Source: an uncultured Saprospiraceae bacterium (GTDB lineage Bacteria; Bacteroidota; Bacteroidia; Chitinophagales; Saprospiraceae). From it: 50,839 bases of DNA. The first letter of the stretch is position 1, and each line of letters opens with the position of its first letter. The translations under genes and the position numbers were made by a program. This document shows, one piece after another, positions 17,101 through 26,686 of this stretch. The DNA lies in contig CALIHL010000014.1 of assembly GCA_938022935.1 (NCBI GenBank), positions 1-50,839 of the forward strand, written 5' to 3'. The notes below the pieces were generated by a model that saw only the letters and a list, made by a program, of their open reading frames with translations, searched no databases and had not been told where the DNA came from.

Positions 17101-20100
17101 TTGGGTTACCTTTTATACTAACCTTAGCTGCAGGATTATCCAGATTGATACCTGGCAATGAGAACACCTCAGTGAGTGGTGCATTGGCATTGTTTCTTGC
17201 TCTCTTTACATCTGTAAAAAGCTCAAGCGGAAAATCAACAAAGTTTTCTGGTCTCCAAACCTCATTAGAATAAGCTTCCAAGTCAACGAAGGAGCTATCA
17301 GGAAAAACCAAGTCGTTAGCCACCATACTGTCTGAGAAAGTAAGTGGTATCTCGTATTCGTAATAGTTATTTAGAAAATCCTTTCCTATCCTTACAAAGA
17401 CTGCAAGGTCTCCATCATTCAAACTTGAGTTATTATCTTCTTCTGCATGCACAAACATTTGCATTCTTTCAAACTGTCTCATATCCAATCGAGTCAGCTT
17501 ACTAATCATCATCTCACAACTATCAGGTATATTGGTTGTCTTTAGTGACAGCGAGTTTTCATCTTGGAGGACTGATGAAAATGTGCTAAAGATTCTCTCT
17601 TGCTTAATCCCTACAGGAAGTACATATCTAAATGGTTGCTTACGACCACTTTCTTGGATACCTACTTCGTTAACAACAAACTCTACATCAGAATCCCCAA
17701 GAGAACATGACTCCTCAAGCTGTAGGCGTCTCCATTGGTTACGTACCAATTCATACTCTGCAAGTCTAAATGTCTTCTGTGTTTCAAATCCTGATACAAT
17801 CATTCTCAAGAACTGTATAGATCTAAATCCATCTATATCTCCAACTCTTGTAGTCTCTGTTGTAGGTGCGATCGGTATTTGAAACCTATACCATCTCTCC
17901 CTTTCTCCTGTTGTTGGATTAGTCGTTGTTCTTTCGTCCGTAATAAAATCAGTTACGTTTGGATTACGTCTGATCTGACCATTATCGTTTTCTAATGATA
18001 TGGTATATTCATAGTAGGCCTCGTTGGTTTCAAGAGATCTGTTTTGATTAAGATCTTCTGCCTCTGGTATTGGATTTCCTAAACCTACACTTACATTTCT
18101 AGTTGGCGCATTGCCTTGAGGATTATTAAAATCTTTGAATCGCTCTAATACAGGAAAGTCATTGTCAAATCTCGGATCTAACCAAGCAACGTAGTTGTCA
18201 TTAGCTACATCATCAAGTCTTACACTAAAAGTACTTTCAATCAGATCTACATATTCGCTATGTTTTGTTCTTTCTTGCTCATCTGTTAATCCATCAAACC
18301 CAAGATCTTGTAATTCTTGAAACTCAATATCAAAGCCTTGCACATTAGGAACTGAGAGTGGTACAGAGCCCCACGCTGTAGACTTCGTTGGTACAACATC
18401 ATCTCCTGTAGCAATTGCATTTTCAAAAAACTGCAGATTATCTCTGAGGATATCTTCAGATACATTGCCTAGTTGAAATGATATTCTACCAGACTCAGTC
18501 ATGGAGTGTTCTACATCCTCAGTCTCCATAAATGGGTTGAGCATCCAGAACTCTATATACTCATAGTTAGAGGCTTCAAAGTCATTGTTTGGCAGATACC
18601 TCATCAACCCACCCCATCTTGAACTCGGATCATTAAGGACCAATCTATCTTGCTCTTCATCATAAGACACGCCTGCAGATGGATCATTAAGACGATTGAT
18701 CATCCGATCTAATCCTTCTGGTGTATCGTAATTATAAGGACCACGCTCTGTAGGGTAATAACTAATGTCAAAAGTCCTAAGATCAGGTATCTGACTCTGG
18801 TCTAACTCTATATTAAAAAGTTCTCTCTGATCAAATCTTCTCGTATATGGATTGGATTGACGCGCCTCAGTATTAGATAGTGATCTATCTTCAACTACAT
18901 ACCAATTGATCAGCGCTCTGTCTACACCACTTAAGATACTATTGGTCAGATCTGAATCATCTGTACGCTCTGTTGCGGGTGGACTTGCGAGTGTCCATAC
19001 ATTGGTTCTTGATCCTAATGGGATACCGCTGTTGGCGCCTTCAAAATCATCTAAACTCACAACGCCTTGATCGCTATCGGGTGCGTTAATCGCCTTTGAG
19101 TTGCCAGGCTTAAGTGCTGCCACTTCAGCCGAAACTGTAAAAGTCGAAGGTGCATCTGTGCTGATCAATGGCAAGCGATCTATAAATCTAGTTACACCTG
19201 GCGCATCAGTTGTGAAGTTAAGGTCCATCCCAAACATCCTATTGTTGATTGGGTCTTCACCTATATTCACTTTTTGAGTGAATGGTCTTTCGAATAACCT
19301 CATGTAAGTCGCTCCCAAAGTGAAGTTCTCATTGAAGCGCATCTCACCTCTTAGACCAAACATTGTCTTCTGCTGAAGATTGAACAAGCCTTGATCTTCA
19401 AATGATACATTGATCGGGACTCCTTGCTGGAGATAAGACTCATTGAGTATTTTGATACGGCCGATGCCATAATCGATATCATAGTCTATCCCTTCGATTA
19501 ATATTTGACTTCCAGCTCTAACTGTTACCGAACCTTGGGGGATATTAAATGAGCCTAATGATATCTCAGATGAAGTGTTAGACTTCACCCTTCCTTTGAT
19601 TATAAATCTATTCTTTTCAGGATTTTGCTTTGCTTGTGTTACTGTATTTTCATAGAGCTCAGGATATCCATACAATTGAAATAACTCCTCGCTGCTCGAT
19701 TGGCCTGAACGTTCAAACAAGTCTCTGAGTGAATTACCAAACGGCTCTAAGACTGGAAAGATGACGCTTCCTGTCTGATTGTTAACAGTTACGCCAGGGA
19801 TAAAATCAAATACTCCATCTTGCTGAGGATCACCATAGACATTCAATCTATCTAGTTGAAATAATTCTAAAAGAGGTACCTCTCTCAATCCTGGCTCAGG
19901 TATATATCTTATTAAACTGTTATTCGTATTGTCTTCAAAGAAAATGTCCAATTGAAAGTCTTCCTGAGTGAGCTGAGATGTGTTCAGTGGATAGACATTC
20001 TTCATCATCAAGTCCCATGATGGGATACCAGGTGTCTGATTGATGCTCTTCAACATCTTTACATATACTACATTCTCTGGCTCTACCCTATCCTGATCAC

Positions 20101-21637
20101 TTACACCACCTTGGTTGCTCTCATTGGTCATCTCACCTACCTTGTAGAGCTCATCACCGTTGATCGTATAAGTATACTCATAAGCAACGCCAAGAACCTG
20201 ATTCGGTCTCAATCTTTGATTCAAAGAGATGAATCCTAACTCAGGATGAAAAGTATATTCATTTCGCGTCAGCTTACGCATGTTGTGCTGCTCGAAGTCT
20301 CTTGTCTGGTTAAGACCATAAACCCCTTGAAGTCTTGTTCTATTGACATCGATTCTTCTTGTTACATCGTCATTGACCAAGGCCGCAAACAACTCACTGT
20401 TGCGGTTGTCAGGCAAGATGTTACCGTCTATATCATTATTTTTTGATCGCACCAATGTAGGTTGCCACCTGGTACCTGGATCAGAGAAGTTAGCTGTATT
20501 GGATTCGCCTAGGTATTCTAAAGCTGTGACTTTAGTAGCATTCGTATCATCATTACGCTGATCATTGGTCACCCATACTTCGATATCTGTGATCTTAACC
20601 AGTGATCTGACTTGAGGTATATTCTGTAGTGCTCGCTCAAAGTTCTCTCTAAAGTAATGCGAAACAAAAAAGTGACGATTTTCATCGTACTGATCTGGAT
20701 AGATCTCAAAGTCTTGGATCAGCTTACCATTCTCAAGAGTGATCGATTCTTTTTCTGATCGTGACTGAGATGCAACCGCAGTTAACCAAAATTTTCCGAA
20801 TTGCAGTTGGGTCTTCAACCCAAACAAGTTTTGCTGACCTTGTATCAATTGGCCTGGCAATTCAAAATTAATGTTACCAGCCTCAATAGATTTGATGATA
20901 TCATCTTCGTCAAATACATCGCTACCGTAAGCTAGATTCAACTTGTTATCAAAATCAAAAGTGGCCTGTGTATTATAATTAAAACCCAGATCCAGCTTGT
21001 CTCCGATCTTCGCCTCAACACCCATGTTGATATCCATATCAAATATGGGTACGTTTAACTGAGTCTGTGTTCGTGGTGTCAAGTTAGGATTTCCGTTATC
21101 CGTATAATCAAAGCCTAATGACAAGTCGATATTACCAGTAGGCTTGATCTCTATGCCTGTACCACCAAAAAGACGATCGACTAATAAACCCTCTACATCT
21201 ATCTCAGACATAGGATCCAGCTGAAGCCCAGCTGTGAAGTCCTTTGACTTGATACCAGATAGTTTCCTAAAATACTCAGCTTGTTGTTTCTTTTGTTGCC
21301 AGTCTAAGTATTCTGACATGGTCAGATATGTTGGCGTACGATAATATTCATCTCCAATTTTCTCAAGTACAACATACTGACCAGTCTCAAAGTCAAACTC
21401 AACTTTCTGGTCTATGATAGACGGGAGTATATCAAAAGGGTTGTAGTAATCTTCTGTGATGAAGTCACCATATCTGTCCTTGATCGGTATCGTATCTACT
21501 GCTATTGCCTCATAAGATTCTACTACTGTCCATGGAGTAGTAGGGCCCACAACATCATATGCGATAAGCTGGAAAGTACCCATCATCCCTATCAAAAGAA
21601 TCATGGACTTGATTATACCAATCTTACTGTTCATCAT
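14120..21637 (-). CDS. sprA: SprA, outer-membrane translocon of the type IX secretion system
   Basis: 2505 residues, within the usual range for SprA/Sov. A signal peptide (about 1-26) is followed by the characteristic start region (YGDFITEDYYNPFDI...MTMSEYL-like), the LFGGTGIEIKPTGNIDLSLGFDY segment and then very long alternating beta-strands. The C-terminus is a barrel strand ending in FILD, and there is a low-complexity basic stretch near residues 1975-2000. SprA is the giant 36-strand barrel through which T9SS cargo crosses the outer membrane, and it is needed for gliding in gliding species. It lies directly downstream of ruvA on the same strand, a linkage known in many Bacteroidota. The other core T9SS genes (gldKLMN, porV, sprE, sprT) are not in this window. 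Confidence 0.96.
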   Translation of the reverse strand: MMNSKIGIIKSMILLIGMMGTFQLIAYDVVGPTTPWTVVESYEAIAVDTIPIKDRYGDFITEDYYNPFDILPSIIDQKVEFDFETGQYVVLEKIGDEYYRTPTYLTMSEYLDWQQKKQQAEYFRKLSGIKSKDFTAGLQLDPMSEIDVEGLLVDRLFGGTGIEIKPTGNIDLSLGFDYTDNGNPNLTPRTQTQLNVPIFDMDINMGVEAKIGDKLDLGFNYNTQATFDFDNKLNLAYGSDVFDEDDIIKSIEAGNINFELPGQLIQGQQNLFGLKTQLQFGKFWLTAVASQSRSEKESITLENGKLIQDFEIYPDQYDENRHFFVSHYFRENFERALQNIPQVRSLVKITDIEVWVTNDQRNDDTNATKVTALEYLGESNTANFSDPGTRWQPTLVRSKNNDIDGNILPDNRNSELFAALVNDDVTRRIDVNRTRLQGVYGLNQTRDFEQHNMRKLTRNEYTFHPELGFISLNQRLRPNQVLGVAYEYTYTINGDELYKVGEMTNESNQGGVSDQDRVEPENVVYVKMLKSINQTPGIPSWDLMMKNVYPLNTSQLTQEDFQLDIFFEDNTNNSLIRYIPEPGLREVPLLELFQLDRLNVYGDPQQDGVFDFIPGVTVNNQTGSVIFPVLEPFGNSLRDLFERSGQSSSEELFQLYGYPELYENTVTQAKQNPEKNRFIIKGRVKSNTSSEISLGSFNIPQGSVTVRAGSQILIEGIDYDIDYGIGRIKILNESYLQQGVPINVSFEDQGLFNLQQKTMFGLRGEMRFNENFTLGATYMRLFERPFTQKVNIGEDPINNRMFGMDLNFTTDAPGVTRFIDRLPLISTDAPSTFTVSAEVAALKPGNSKAINAPDSDQGVVSLDDFEGANSGIPLGSRTNVWTLASPPATERTDDSDLTNSILSGVDRALINWYVVEDRSLSNTEARQSNPYTRRFDQRELFNIELDQSQIPDLRTFDISYYPTERGPYNYDTPEGLDRMINRLNDPSAGVSYDEEQDRLVLNDPSSRWGGLMRYLPNNDFEASNYEYIEFWMLNPFMETEDVEHSMTESGRISFQLGNVSEDILRDNLQFFENAIATGDDVVPTKSTAWGSVPLSVPNVQGFDIEFQELQDLGFDGLTDEQERTKHSEYVDLIESTFSVRLDDVANDNYVAWLDPRFDNDFPVLERFKDFNNPQGNAPTRNVSVGLGNPIPEAEDLNQNRSLETNEAYYEYTISLENDNGQIRRNPNVTDFITDERTTTNPTTGERERWYRFQIPIAPTTETTRVGDIDGFRSIQFLRMIVSGFETQKTFRLAEYELVRNQWRRLQLEESCSLGDSDVEFVVNEVGIQESGRKQPFRYVLPVGIKQERIFSTFSSVLQDENSLSLKTTNIPDSCEMMISKLTRLDMRQFERMQMFVHAEEDNNSSLNDGDLAVFVRIGKDFLNNYYEYEIPLTFSDSMVANDLVFPDSSFVDLEAYSNEVWRPENFVDFPLELFTDVKRARNNANAPLTEVFSLPGINLDNPAAKVSIKGNPTLGLVKSMVIGVRNTGLSGEPSVSAEVWVNELRLQGLNNRGGVAALARAELQMGDFGNLTTSFNYNSIGWGQIDEQLQQRSLEATTEWDLATNLELGKLFPDKWGFRVPFYYQYANSTSTPEYDPLELDLTKDQLLENPNLDENQRNNIIERQKDITTISTFNFTNVRKERTGEGKPKPWDISNLTASYSFTRTKHSDEIIKQEVTDDQRGELVYSYNAQAKPIQPFKKIDIKPLRFIKEFNFNPIPNSFLFNTQIQRYKSSRLFRLPDPSEGFEYVFDDQRFNWNRNYSLSWDLAKSLKLNFDASATAVVDELKQVGVASNADLREWKDVMGNEFEQREDGSFVDDSYTDRINNDPGFAKNYLRDNFNRLGRMKNYTQGVSVSYNLPLRYFPGLDWITAQAQYNGDYSWNAASLTAFDDNGLTLGNIIQNNQRRTLRGTLDFEKLYEKIGYFKQLEGKNRRSARRRSTRDSEEGENEKKKGSARNASTLEKIFLRPLLSIREIKFNYSEDMSTTIPGYTQTPKFFGLTGSDPGVGFVLGTQPELGSYLDERKDRIITKSIFQNQQVVQENSQTYEADIEIEPWKGFSIDVDFGKRYTQNHSEYFVYTPTIDGVDTTFAYNRLTKRDYGGYEITYMALNTLFDSDVDGLFRRFDENRRVISQRLPNSTSGSHISDLGYQSGYGRQHVDVLIPAFIAAYTNQDPYTVSLDQREQVRKRGYIPKPNWTLRYNGLSKLPWFKDLFSNFSLNHSYKNTLNVNSFQTDLQYDEGNPFRIDPLLSTGNYFARFEVPEIVIDERFDPIIGFDMKTHTDLSMRAEWAKSRNLRLATSLAQLTEARSTSYTVGIGWIFQNVNIGFLTGNKKKKSRRRRNQDPDNPENEEDPSVVDRLEDAVTGGRGNVNPGGVNDEANRLEFTFDMQYRDDVTFIHELGDGKSAEATRGTRTFTMSPLINYDINKNFVLSLYFEYSATRPYRSNQFPVTNYNGGLRARFILD

Positions 21638-21800
21638 TAATTAGATACCTATATTATGAATGTTGCGGTACTAATACGGTAAAGTATAGGTAATCAGTAT
21701 CTGACTGGACAAATTCTTTTCGATCATTAGATAGTAGTTCTTGCTTTACGTGATAGAGTATGTAACGCAGTTATTAGGGTAAAGCGTATTTCTTTTGGGA

Positions 21801-22382
21801 TTATGTCAGACTCTGAAGGCCTTTTTTTATCACCTCTTCTGTACTCATCTCTGGAGTTAGAGCCAGTTTGTCAAATACTTTAGAGACTTTCTGACGTTGA
21901 AACCCTAAGGCCACCAGTGCTTCCATCGCCTGGTCCTTAGCAGATGAAGGTGCTTGTTGGGATGGTGTGGCCATAGCATTTCCAGCTTTGACCTTATCTT
22001 TTAAGTCAAGTATCACTCTTTTAGCTGTCTTCGGACCAACACCTTTGACCTTCTTAAAGGCAGCATCATTCTCTGAGAGAATCGCTGTCCTTACTTCGAT
22101 AGGAGTCATGGAGGACAGGATGATCCGTGCAGTATTGGGACCTATGCCCGACACAGATAGTAAGAGGATAAAGAGCTTCTTCTCTTCTTCTGAGTGAAAA
22201 CCAAACAAGATCTGCGCATCTTCCTTAACATGGAGATAGGTATAAAGCTTACCTGCATCAAGTGACTCTATCTGGGCATAGGTGTTCAGTGATATATGTA
22301 CGTGGTACCCTACTCCTTGAACGTCGATATATACTTCAGTAGGAGATTTGAAAGTATATTGACCATTGATATATGCGTACAT
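21801..22382 (-). CDS. ruvA: Holliday junction branch migration protein RuvA
   Basis: 193 residues with the standard three domains: the OB-fold N-terminus (MYAYINGQYTFKSPTEVYID, VGYHVHISLNTY), two helix-hairpin-helix motifs (LLSVSGIGPNTARIIL and VKGVGPKTAKRVILDL) and the flexible-linker C-terminal RuvB-contacting domain (AMEALVALGFQRQKVSKVF). It binds four-way junctions as a tetramer and loads the RuvB motor during recombination repair. ruvB and ruvC are not adjacent. The gene leads into sprA after 163 nt. A Bacteroidota-type -7 box lies 21 nt upstream of the ATG, and purD is divergent. Confidence 0.97.
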   Translation of the reverse strand: MYAYINGQYTFKSPTEVYIDVQGVGYHVHISLNTYAQIESLDAGKLYTYLHVKEDAQILFGFHSEEEKKLFILLLSVSGIGPNTARIILSSMTPIEVRTAILSENDAAFKKVKGVGPKTAKRVILDLKDKVKAGNAMATPSQQAPSSAKDQAMEALVALGFQRQKVSKVFDKLALTPEMSTEEVIKKGLQSLT

Positions 22383-22402
22383 GCTATGAGACTATTGAGG
22401 TG

Positions 22403-22410
22403 CAAAAGTA
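22403..22410 (-). promoter_or_regulatory. Putative promoter -7 element for ruvA (and perhaps sprA)
   Basis: On the minus strand TACTTTTG is followed by CACC, matching the Bacteroidota -7 consensus and its usual context. It lies about 20 nt from the ruvA start, implying a very short leader. No clear TTTG -33 element is seen. Confidence 0.5.
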
Positions 22411-22519
22411 ACAGGACATTTGCTAAGTAGCTAACATGGATCAGAAGATAGGAGCGGCTATGGTATTCTGTCAATAGATTGGCTTACCTTCGTGCCATTA
22501 AAGATTACCTGAGATATCC

Positions 22520-23785
22520 ATGAATATACTTGTTCTGGGAGGCGGTGGAAGAGAGCATACTTTCGCATGGAAGTTGATCCAAAGTCCCTTATGTGAAGAG
22601 CTACACGTAGCGCCAGGAAATGCTGGGACTGCCAAGATCGCACACAATGCTGCACTCGATATCATGGACTTCAAAGAAGTAGAAGCTTATGTACACGAGC
22701 ATATGATCGACTTAATGATCGTAGGACCAGAGGCTCCTTTATGCGCAGGCATCACTGACTACTTTGAAGAACATGTACCAACACTCATGGTGGTTGGTCC
22801 TAAGAAGGACGGGGCACAACTGGAGGGCAGTAAGGCTTTCGCCAAATCCTTCATGAATCAATACAACATACCGACTGCTGGATATCTGGAGGTTACTTCA
22901 GATAATCTCGACGAAGGCGTAAAGTATCTCAAAAGTAATCCAGGTCCATATGTCCTCAAAGCTGATGGCTTGGCTGCTGGTAAAGGTGTCTTAATCTTAA
23001 AAGATCAAGCAACCGCTATAACTGAGCTTAAATCAATGTTAAGTGGCAAGTTCGGAGATGCCAGCAAGACGGTTGTCATCGAAGAATTCTTAGACGGTCT
23101 GGAGTTTTCAGTATTTGTACTTACAGATGGCCAGTACTATATCCTTCTACCAGAAGCAAAAGATTATAAGCGTATCGGTGAAGGAGACACAGGTCTCAAT
23201 ACAGGAGGCATGGGCGCAGTGAGCCCGGTGCCATTCGTAGATCAAGAGATGATCACCAAGGTTAGAGACAGAGTGATCCTTCCTACGTTAAGTGGCCTTC
23301 AGGATAGACAGATAGACTATAAGGGGTTTATCTTCTTTGGTTTGATAAGAGTCGACAATGAGCCTTTTGTCATAGAATACAACTGTAGGATGGGTGATCC
23401 TGAGACAGAAGTCGTACTGCCACGAGTGAAGAATGACTTTGCTAAATTGTGTACTGCGTTGTTTGAGCAAGATCTTTATGAGATCGGATTAGAGAAAGAT
23501 GAAAGAACAGCAGCAACGGTTATGACGGTATCAGCAGGGTATCCAGGAAGCTATGAGAAAGGCAAGCAGATCAGTATAGATGAAGCAAAAACTTCTGATA
23601 GTCTAGTCTTTCATGCTGGAACTAAAATCGACGAGAATCAAGTTGTAACAAATGGAGGTCGTGTGATTGCGGTCACCTCGTTAGATACAGATCATCATAA
23701 AGCAATAGCTAAATCTATGTTAAGTATCAAAAGTATTGACTTCGAAGGAAAATATTTTAGAGGCGACATAGGTTTTGATCTTTAG
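22520..23785 (+). CDS. purD: Phosphoribosylamine-glycine ligase
   Basis: 421 residues, the normal length for PurD. The N-terminal MNILVLGGGGREH motif, the ATP-grasp core (YVLKADGLAAGKGVLIL, VIEEFLDGLEFSVFVLTDG) and the signature RMGDPETEVVLPR identify it securely. It makes glycinamide ribonucleotide from phosphoribosylamine, glycine and ATP in purine synthesis. It is divergent from ruvA with a 137-nt gap. A weak -7 box (TACCTTCG) lies at about 22485-22492. The parvulin operon begins 78 nt downstream and may be partly co-transcribed. Confidence 0.97.
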   Translation: MNILVLGGGGREHTFAWKLIQSPLCEELHVAPGNAGTAKIAHNAALDIMDFKEVEAYVHEHMIDLMIVGPEAPLCAGITDYFEEHVPTLMVVGPKKDGAQLEGSKAFAKSFMNQYNIPTAGYLEVTSDNLDEGVKYLKSNPGPYVLKADGLAAGKGVLILKDQATAITELKSMLSGKFGDASKTVVIEEFLDGLEFSVFVLTDGQYYILLPEAKDYKRIGEGDTGLNTGGMGAVSPVPFVDQEMITKVRDRVILPTLSGLQDRQIDYKGFIFFGLIRVDNEPFVIEYNCRMGDPETEVVLPRVKNDFAKLCTALFEQDLYEIGLEKDERTAATVMTVSAGYPGSYEKGKQISIDEAKTSDSLVFHAGTKIDENQVVTNGGRVIAVTSLDTDHHKAIAKSMLSIKSIDFEGKYFRGDIGFDL

Positions 23786-23816
23786 CTACTGAATAAACGA
23801 TTAAGTAAAAATAGCA

Positions 23817-23834
23817 ATGAACACTTGTGTTCAT
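23817..23834. repeat. 18-bp near-perfect palindrome between purD and the parvulin operon
   Basis: ATGAACAC, a 2-nt spacer TT, then GTGTTCAT: perfect 8-bp arms, 30 nt upstream of the start at 23864. It could be an operator for the chaperone operon or a short RNA hairpin. It lacks the U-tract of a terminator. Confidence 0.5.
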
Positions 23835-23863
23835 AGGAGTTATAAGGTTATCAATTCTAAGAC

Positions 23864-25819
23864 ATGAATCAGATTAAGCTGGTATTAATCCTTTTATTAA
23901 TAGGCACTACTAGTATAGCGCAAAAAGATGCACTTTTCCATATAGAGAAAGAGCCTGTCACGATATCTGAGTTCAAATACATCTATGAGAAAAACAATCG
24001 TGATAAGGCAGACTATAGCAAACCAAGCGTAGACGAATATTTGGACCTATACATCAACTTCAAACTCAAAGTACACAAAGCGAGAGAGCTGGGGTATCAT
24101 CAGTCAGAGATTTACAAAAGAGAGTTGATGGGGTACAGATCTCAATTAGCTGACTCATATATCATCGACAAAGAAGTAATCTCACGGATGGTCGATGAAG
24201 TCTATGCTCGTCAACAGGAAGATGTAGAACTAAAGCATATACTAATATCAGTAGCAAGAAAGACTGCCGCTGAGCAAGAGGAGCAAGCGTACAAGCAGAT
24301 CTTAAAAGTAAAGAAGGCGATTGATGATGGGATGGACTTTGGAAGAGCGGTATTACAATATTCTCAAGATCGTAACAGTGCAGCAGAAGGTGGAGATATA
24401 GGATATATCAATGCACCACTCCCAGATGGATATATTGAAATAGAAGATGCGGCATATAATTTAAAGACAGGAGACATATCTGAGCCCATCAGAACTGATC
24501 TTGGCTTCCACATCGTGAAGGTGATCAATAAAAGGCCTGCTAGAGGCACGATGGAAGCACAACACTTGCTGATTAGAAAAAAGAGTGCCAGTGGTATCAG
24601 ACTGGCTGGAGCACTGCCAAAAGCAAAGAAGATTTACGAAAGTATCGTTAGCGGAGAAAGATCGTTTGATGAAGCAACTATCATCTCGTCGGAAGACAAA
24701 GACACAAAAGGAAACAAGGGGAATCTTGGTTTTTTTACAATTGGTCAATATGAGCGAAGCTTTGAAGATGCAGCATTTGCTTTAGCGAAAGATGGTGATA
24801 TATCAGAACCTGTGGAGACATCGCTTGGCTGGCACATAATTAAAAGAGTGAGCAAGCGTCAGATGGATACAAGAGACGTCATTAAAGAAAGATTGAAAAG
24901 TGCTCCAAAACAAGGAGATAGATTTGAAAGAATAAGAGGAGATGTTGTCAATGAAATTAAAAAAGAAGCTTCATTCAAAGAAGATAAAAAGCTCTTAGAA
25001 GAGTTTACAAATGCTCTGTCAGATGACTACTTTAATTATAATTGGCAAATACCAGAGATAGCAGACAAGACCTTAATAACATTTGGCTCAGACCAACATA
25101 AGATTAGTGACTTCATAGGCTTTGTAAAAAAGAATAGCAAGGAGAGGATGCGATCTAAAGGACAAGAGTCTATTGGACAGTCTGTGCAAGGGATATATAA
25201 CTCTTATGTTACTACTAAGGCCATTGCATATGCAGAAGATAGATTAGAAGAACGCTATCCAGAATTTGAAAATCTCATGAGAGAATACAAAGAAGGGATT
25301 CTACTATTTGATATAGCAAAAGACATGATCTGGGATAAGGCATCAAAAGACACAACTGCTATCGCTAAGTTCTTTGAATCAAATGGTGACAACTACAAAT
25401 GGAAAAATAGAGCACAGCTAACCAGATACTCTGTAAGAACAACGGACCCTGCACAAGTAGCTCCGATGGTCACTTATGCAAAAGATAATCCTTCAAAGAA
25501 GGTTTTAGCATTGTTTAACAAAGGGAAAGAGATCATGCTTATCAACGAAGAGACTTTGGAAGAAGGTCATAAAAACTTGGAAGATGTTGAAATAAAAACT
25601 GGATACATCACTAAGCCTGTTTATAACGACAAGCTCAAGGTTACCACTTTTGTAAAAGTTGAAAAGGTGATTCCTTCAAGAAACAAAACACTAAAGGAAG
25701 CGAAAGGATATGTCATCTCTGACTATCAAGATCAGTTAGATAAAAACTGGGTAAAAGAATTGAAAAAGGAGTACAAGGTCAAGGTTCAGAACAAGCAGTT
25801 AAAACGACTGTATAAGTAA
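23864..25819 (+). CDS. Periplasmic parvulin-type peptidyl-prolyl isomerase with two PpiC domains
   Basis: 651 residues with a signal peptide ending near IAQKD (about residue 20). An alpha-helical SurA-like N-terminal region (about 25-115) precedes two parvulin domains. The first, about 120-222, contains ELKHILISV, GGDIGYI and DLGFHIVKV. The second, about 230-332, contains EAQHLLIRK, GNLGFFTIGQ and SLGWHIIKR. A long helical C-terminal region follows. Such proteins act as periplasmic chaperone-isomerases for outer-membrane barrels. It is the first of three genes (gaps 9 nt and -1 nt) that all encode SurA-like architecture. Given sprA 2 kb away, help with folding very large barrels is a reasonable inference. 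Confidence 0.92.
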   Translation: MNQIKLVLILLLIGTTSIAQKDALFHIEKEPVTISEFKYIYEKNNRDKADYSKPSVDEYLDLYINFKLKVHKARELGYHQSEIYKRELMGYRSQLADSYIIDKEVISRMVDEVYARQQEDVELKHILISVARKTAAEQEEQAYKQILKVKKAIDDGMDFGRAVLQYSQDRNSAAEGGDIGYINAPLPDGYIEIEDAAYNLKTGDISEPIRTDLGFHIVKVINKRPARGTMEAQHLLIRKKSASGIRLAGALPKAKKIYESIVSGERSFDEATIISSEDKDTKGNKGNLGFFTIGQYERSFEDAAFALAKDGDISEPVETSLGWHIIKRVSKRQMDTRDVIKERLKSAPKQGDRFERIRGDVVNEIKKEASFKEDKKLLEEFTNALSDDYFNYNWQIPEIADKTLITFGSDQHKISDFIGFVKKNSKERMRSKGQESIGQSVQGIYNSYVTTKAIAYAEDRLEERYPEFENLMREYKEGILLFDIAKDMIWDKASKDTTAIAKFFESNGDNYKWKNRAQLTRYSVRTTDPAQVAPMVTYAKDNPSKKVLALFNKGKEIMLINEETLEEGHKNLEDVEIKTGYITKPVYNDKLKVTTFVKVEKVIPSRNKTLKEAKGYVISDYQDQLDKNWVKELKKEYKVKVQNKQLKRLYK

Positions 25820-25828
25820 CACTCATGT

Positions 25829-26686
25829 ATGGCTCTATGCCCAAGCACATTGGATCGTAACATCTCTGCTTCCTTCTTCATAATTACATTGTTCTTTGTG
25901 AGTTGCAAGCAGCAAGAACCTGTACCCACCGATAGTGGTCGAGTGCTTGCTATAGTTGGAGATCAATCTCTGTATGATAAAGACATCAGACATCTCATCC
26001 ATCCCAATACTAAAAATCAAGATAGTGTCTCGTTGGCTACAGCCTTTATAGATCAATGGTTGAGAGATCAACTGATGACAAGAGAGGCCGCCAAGTACTT
26101 CTCATCCGATGATGAGATAGATCGTCTGGTTGAAGATTATCAAGCCAAGTTGTTGAAGTTTAATCTCGAGGAAAAAATCCTTAATGAACGATATGACACA
26201 CTTGTCTCAGATGACGAATTGGTGGCTTTCTACGAACAAATGAAAGAGCAGTTTATCCTTAAGGAGAACCTATTTAGATGTATGTATGTGAAGATCGAAA
26301 AAGGGACGCAAGGACTTAAGGACTTCAATAGTAACTGGAAGAAGGATGATTTGGGCTCAATAAGAAGTTTCGCTGGAGCTTTCGCGTCAGAAAGCCATAT
26401 CGATACGACTCAATGGAAGCCATGGACCGAACTGGATGGTTGGTATAGCAAATGGTCGACCAGTCGCGTGAAACAGAAGATTAAGCAGCGACAAATAGAC
26501 TCAGAGTATGAATACTTTCTTAAAATTGTGGATTCTGTGGACAAAGGAGCTTTTTCTCCGTTAGAATATATAAGACCACAGCTTTATCGCATGTTTCTAC
26601 ATAAGAGAAAGCAAGAAATCATAGAAGACTATAAACAAGAGCTCTACGAGAAAGCGCTCAACAATAACATATTAAAAATATCATAG
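25829..26686 (+). CDS. SurA-N-like lipoprotein lacking a PpiC domain
   Basis: 285 residues. The N-terminus carries a lipoprotein signal with lipobox FVSC (Cys27). The ATG at 25829 gives a slightly long signal; a TTG at 25850 (DRNISASFFII...) is a plausible shorter start. The body is highly charged and helical, with a SurA-type opening (RVLAIVGDQSLYDKDI...) and a conserved-looking EKILNERYDTLVSDDELVAFYEQ stretch. The isomerase motifs of its two neighbours are missing. It is probably a lipid-anchored chaperone partner. It sits between two parvulin genes: 9 nt after the first, and its stop shares a base with the GTG start of the next (TAGTG), showing translational coupling. Confidence 0.8.
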   Translation: MALCPSTLDRNISASFFIITLFFVSCKQQEPVPTDSGRVLAIVGDQSLYDKDIRHLIHPNTKNQDSVSLATAFIDQWLRDQLMTREAAKYFSSDDEIDRLVEDYQAKLLKFNLEEKILNERYDTLVSDDELVAFYEQMKEQFILKENLFRCMYVKIEKGTQGLKDFNSNWKKDDLGSIRSFAGAFASESHIDTTQWKPWTELDGWYSKWSTSRVKQKIKQRQIDSEYEYFLKIVDSVDKGAFSPLEYIRPQLYRMFLHKRKQEIIEDYKQELYEKALNNNILKIS

